A stretch of 64,000 nucleotides of DNA from Isoetes taiwanensis (taxonomy: Eukaryota; Streptophyta; Lycopodiopsida; Isoetales; Isoetaceae), in assembly GCA_021234155.1 (NCBI GenBank), contig JAJEKV010000039.1, forward strand, positions 3,454,745 to 3,518,744, read 5' to 3'. How positions within the stretch are numbered: position 1 is the stretch's first letter; the number at the start of each line of letters is the position of its first letter. The position numbers and the translations under genes were made by a program. This document shows, one piece after another, positions 59,420-64,000 of this stretch. The notes beneath the pieces are model-generated. The model did no database searches, was not told the origin of the DNA, and was given only the letters and a program-made list of their open reading frames with translations.

Positions 59420-62030
59420 TGTTATAACAAATTAAATGTATTAATCTACTGCATGCAAAAGCTTACAAAACATACATGCATTAAACATAAATGTATTAAT
59501 CTACATGCATGCAAAAACATACAAAACTTACTTTGTAGAAATGCACGGGTTGTTTACTGTAGCTGCAACACCTAAGAAACGTCCAACCTAGGGAACCTCT
59601 AGCTTAAACTTTAGACCACAAGGATTTATAACAAAATCAATAACTGCAACCTACTGCAGCCTGATAACCAATATACCTCTGCAACAGAGCCAGAAATTCG
59701 AGGAATGAAGCAAGAAAGTCGAGAAATGAAGCTAGAAAGTCGAGGACCAAACTAATACTTCAGGATCACCTACAAGAAAGATAAACATTTGTTGGAAACA
59801 AACAAACATGAAGGCAAGAACGTAACGAGGCAAACACAGCCGAAAACTTACCTGCAGCAAACAAAACAAGCCTTGATCTAAAGAAAAGCTCCCTAACGCA
59901 AAAAAAAAAAAAAAAACTCGATACAAAGCAAGATGACATATTCAACAAAATTTGGACTTATTCAAATTTAATAGATAGCACTTCAAAGATGCCTTAATTA
60001 ATTCTTGATTGTTAAATTTTTTATAATTTTAATTATATAAGTTTATCCTTAAATTAAAACCTTAATGGTTATCAAAGCATAAAATTGCTTTTCAAACTAA
60101 TTTTCATATGAATCTATTTAGAATTACACATTTCAAGAATATTAAATTTCATTTTTTTGTGATGTAACAAGTTTAATATTTGGCAACTCTGATAATTTAT
60201 AAATGAAATCTGATGGTTTGATAAGCGACGACTTAAAATTATTATGCGAATTTCATAATTTACAAACTTTTAACACTTTTAAAATTAGTTTAAGAAAAGT
60301 TTTAATTTGAAATTAATTAAATGATAAAGTTAATGTTTTAATTATAACTACGAATAATTTATTAATGACGAAATAATATATATTGAAAATTAATCAATAA
60401 TAAACTATTCAATTTTTATTATTAGAACATAAACGTAATCAATTGGCAGAATCAAGGACCACAGAGCCTATGGCATTCCGATACACTGCAAATATATATT
60501 GATTAATACCTTCAACAAGCACGTACGACCAAGAACAGTCAGACAATGCAGGTGGACGAAAGCGCAGGTGAAGTGGCCGCGCTCATGGCTGTGCCTGGGT
60601 TAGACCCAGGTGATTTCAACGGGGCCACAGGGCCTCCGATTCACCCTGCTACCGCAGTTCAGGACTGGACAACAACTAGTCGTCAGGCCATTGGGGCTCC
60701 CTGTAAACCATCCCCAGTTAACACTAGAGTTGTATGAGAGACCCTTTTGAGTTGATAAACCCATATGGGTTCCTCAAATATGTACACTTTAAGGAATAAG
60801 TCTACGTGACAATCTTAAAATTTTAGAAGTTGAGAGTTGGATTGTAAAGTTAACTCGAACTTCTACCACCATATTCAATGGCTAGGTCAAATTCCTCAAG
60901 GTTTTAATATGGTAGCACCTTGAAGTACTCTTATTTTTTGTATTCTATGATCTCATAAAACTTGAATATCCAACAAAGAATATAACAGTAATGTCAATTT
61001 TACATGAAAATAGACATTAAGTATTACTCGTCTCTCAATTTTCATATGGTTTGTTAAAAAACTAAAGTAGCTATGGATTATCAAAATTAGGAACCCAGTT
61101 GGGTCCTTTACAGAATTTCCTAAAGTAGGCTTCTGATCATCATTTCTTATATGATATTTGAAATTGAATAGAAATTTCAAGTTAGCATTATTTTTTATTG
61201 AAACTTAATGTTAGGTTTAATTCAGTTTTCAAGTTTTGTATAATTTCTTCAAAAGATGAAGCAGCTATGAATATTCGAAATTTTAGCCCTTGCAGAACCC
61301 AATTGGGTCCTTATAGTATTAATAGAACCCAGACTTCAAGGAATTATTTCTCAATAATCACACCATAATTTTTTCTGGGAATGCTTATAAGATATCTGTA
61401 GTCTCATGTTCTATAATATGTAAGAATTATAATTCCTAAGAAAATTCTTATTTGCAAACTAATGAGAGAAATGATAAGTAGTTCGAGAGAAACTCCGACC
61501 CCTTATATTTGACTCGATTATACTCCTTGGTATTGGAGGCTCTATGTATTTTCATAAATTATTTCTTGTACATACACATATAGACAATGACATAGTCAAA
61601 GGTTGTGGTCAAATTCTTTACCTTAATGTAATTATAGGATTCTAAAAAAAGTATGCTGAAGTCTTTTAACCTACAACTCTGGGGGCTTCCAATGAATCAC
61701 ATCCAAAAATTGGGGCTTCTGCCCTGCAAGCATAGTTACGGAAAACGAAAATGAAACTAAAACGGCTAGTCATTTTTTGAAAACGGAAAACGAAAATGGC
61801 AAAAAAACGACAAAGTACTCAGAAGATACAAAATAGGGTCATTTTACTAGAAAATGCTATTAATTACTCAAAAACAACATAATAAGGGAAGAATTCAAAC
61901 AACACTCAACAAGTTAAATTAATAAACTTGTTAGTATATTCAAGCAAGCAATAGACAAGATAAATTACAAGTTATCTTCGAACTATTGCATTTGCATCCT
62001 CATCATACAAATAAGATATGAAATTGATTT
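59420..62030. other. No gene recognised, AT-rich
   Basis: 59950-60450 is very AT-rich. A GC-richer patch at 60540-60740 has a 63-codon frame without a recognisable domain. An AACCCANNTGGGT palindrome followed by TCCT or TTCCT occurs near 60749, 61091 and 61305. Confidence 0.5.
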
Positions 62031-62387
62031 GTAACACTTCGACAGCCCAAGCCCGGATCATATCATGTCCTCCGGCTACTGCTCTATTCCCTCTTCACAA
62101 TGATAATACAATGTAATTCTTCTTTTTTTGTTTATAACCTTCAGTCCGGCCGCTATGCCGGACCGAACGAGCAGCTTGCTATCACCTTTCTTCATTCGGA
62201 ACTTTGAATCATATTTCCCCCTTTAGGATATGCAAGGTGTCGTTCTTATAATGACCTGCTATGTATATTCAGTGGTTTATTAACCATTGCCGTATTTGCA
62301 AATCCCAATCGTGCTTCAAGTGCTTCTAGTGCTTCAAGTGCTTCAAGCACTACCTAAGTGCAATTACAACATGACATATATTCAACA
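62031..62387 (-). repeat. Probable 3' LTR of the Ty1/copia element
   Basis: On the - strand it starts TGTTGAATATATG right after a polypurine tract (GAAGGGGGAA). The proposed far end, read on -, is GAAGTGTTACA at 62031. The RNase H stop codon lies within the first bases of the LTR, as in many copia elements. Near its start are several repeats of a CACTTGAAG-like word that could form small hairpins. The far border is tentative. Confidence 0.55.
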
Positions 62388-64000
62388 TTCCCCCTTCATG
62401 TTGTAATCCACACATTTAATCATGCACTTCAACTCTGTAAATCTTGTCACTGCCAAAGGTTTTGTGAGCAAGTCTGCTAGCTGCTTGGCTGTGTTAACAT
62501 ATACCAACTTTACTATATCCTTTGCAACTATTTCCCTGATAAAATGAAGTTCAAGTTCTATGTGTTTAGATCTTTCATGAAAGACAGGATCTTTCGTCAT
62601 TGCAATGCAGCTTGTACTGTCACAGTACAATTCAGTGGCCTTGTTTTGATCGAAACCAAGTTCTATTAGCAGCCTTCTTTCCCATATTACTTCTTTGGTA
62701 GCTAATACAGCTGAGGCATATTCAGCCTCAGCACTTGACATGGCTGTAGCATTTTGCTTTTTACATTTCCAACTAACAGGAGCTCCTCCTAAGAATGTTA
62801 AATATCCTGAAGTGGATTTTCTTGTATCTAGATCTCCTCCCCAATCAGCATCACAATAAGCATGCAATTGTAAGTTTTCTGTATCATAGCTAACTCCATG
62901 ATTCATTGTACCTTTTAAGTATCTCAGCACACGTTTAGCTTACCATCCAATGCTCCTTTCCTGGGTCATTGTTGTATCTGCTCAGCATATTCACCACATA
63001 AGCAATGGCTAGCCTAGTACAATTGGCAACATAGGACAAACAACCAATCAATGACATATAAGGTACATTACTCATTTCCTCTCGTTCTGCATCTGTCTTT
63101 GGACACATTTTTGCTGAGAGCTTGCAGCCTGGAACTATTGGAGTAGTGCTGATATTACATTCAGTCATTTTGAACTTTTTAAGCATTCCCTCAATCTGTC
63201 CTCTTTGAGTCAATGTCAGGATTTTGTTCTCCCTATTTCTATGAACTTCTATGCCCAAAAATTTCTTCAACTCACCAAGATCTGACATTTTAAATTTGCT
63301 TTTCAGAATGTTCTTGCAATGTTCCAAAATATCAATGCCATTAGCTACCATTATATTGTCATCTACATAGAGAGCTATTATGCACCACTCAGCTCCTCTA
63401 TGAAATTTGTAAACATTGCCATCATTTTGCAATTTTCCAAAGCCCTGCTCTCTAAGAAAAGCATCTATACACCTGTACCATTCCCTTGGGGATTGTTTAA
63501 GGCCATAAACTGCCTTTTTTAATTTCCATACTTTTCCATTTTCTTTTTCAAAACCTGGAGGTATTTTCATATAGATTTCTTCTTCTAAGTCTGCATTCAA
63601 GAAAGCAGTAGTTACATCCATATGATGTACTTCCAAGTCTGCTGCATTTGCAATTGACAGTAGCATTCTTATGCTATTCATTTTTACCAGAGGAGAAAAA
63701 GTTTCTTCATAATCTTGTCCATACCTCTGGGTAAATCCCTGAGCAACCAGCCTTGCTTTGAATTTTGGTGTTACTCCATCTGCTTGAGTCTTTATCTTGT
63801 ACAACCATTTGTTACCAACAATATTCTTGTCACTAGGAGTATCTACAACCTCATAAGTGTTTGTTCTCTCAAATGATTGCATTTCTTCCTGCATAGCCTT
63901 CAGCCAGTTTTTGCAATCATGTGAGGTTACAGCTTCATCATACGTTTTAGGTACAGCTACATCCAAATGCATTAGAATTTCAAAGAGTCCAAGAATCTCA
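62382..64000 (-). pseudogene. Ty1/copia pol, RT and RNase H, one frameshift, truncated by the window edge
   Basis: The RT part (to 62935) has WLKAMQEEM, NKWLYKIK, ARLVAQGFTQRYG, MDVTTAFLNADLEEEIYM, AVYGLKQSPREW, YVDDNIMV (intact catalytic Asp pair) and DLGELKKFLGIE. The RNase H part (62930-62382) has LRYLKGT, YCDADWGGD, STSGYLTFLGG, SSAEAEY and KHIELELHFIRE. The two frames are joined by a one-base insertion at 62940-62941 (GTAAGCT where GTAGCT is expected). The open frame continues past the right edge, so integrase and gag should lie beyond it. Damage is light, so the insertion is rather young. Confidence 0.93.

Noticed and set aside
60546-60737. 63-codon GC-rich frame on +
   Set aside because: No domain, no neighbouring exons and no recognisable family. 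It is probably chance in a GC-richer patch.

Overview
This window is nuclear DNA of a land plant. The evidence is a 20-intron gene for an EDR2-type protein (PH-START-DUF1336, a plant family), Ty1/copia and PIF/Harbinger elements with plant-type Myb/SANT-like genes, Tourist-like MITEs and a plant-type Helitron end. I cannot name the species. The repeat content and the moderate similarity of the EDR2-like protein to the Arabidopsis sequences I remember would also fit a non-seed plant.

1-31.4 kb is a head-to-tail train of non-LTR retrotransposons (LINEs), all on the + strand, with long (CT)n tracts as separators. All 16 tracts read CT on the + strand. Four units keep an ORF1/ORF2 layout: a decayed LINE-2 (1.8-6.2 kb), LINE-B (14.2-18.5 kb, nearly intact), LINE-C (18.6-22.7 kb, with a 260-bp MITE inside and the RT core deleted) and LINE-D (22.8-28.1 kb, complete ORF2 of about 1,098 codons). 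Between them lie two internally deleted LINE derivatives, one mini-derivative of about 0.4 kb, solo copies of the 0.8-kb LINE-D leader and 5'-truncated 3' ends. ORF1 is an L1-type coiled-coil/RRM protein. ORF2 carries an APE endonuclease, a YADD reverse transcriptase and a C-terminal Cys-His motif. Three features recur: insertion next to (CT)n in one orientation, an in-frame amber codon between ORF1 and ORF2 with no ATG opening ORF2, and a 3' hairpin with a compensatory change. Together they suggest a CT-microsatellite-targeted LINE group with unusual ORF2 expression. This is the most interesting system in the window.

7.5-11.3 kb is a non-LINE block with repeated AACCACTATA-like words near both ends and gene-like pieces between. 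31.4-36.1 kb holds a PIF/Harbinger-like assembly between two CT tracts: a broken transposase on +, and an intact Myb/SANT-like ORF plus a serine-rich ORF on -. 36.2-40.9 kb holds a 550-bp foldback and a dead Ty1/copia remnant split by a 400-bp Tourist-like MITE.

41.0-49.7 kb is the one clear host gene: an EDR2-like lipid-binding protein on the - strand. I resolve 21 exons; one small exon is probably missing from the model. 49.7-62.0 kb is mostly AT-rich DNA with a Helitron-like 3' terminus, local duplications, two possible exon groups and a 76-codon ORF. 62.0-64.0 kb is the 3' part of a Ty1/copia element on the - strand, running off the edge, with one frameshift between RT and RNase H.
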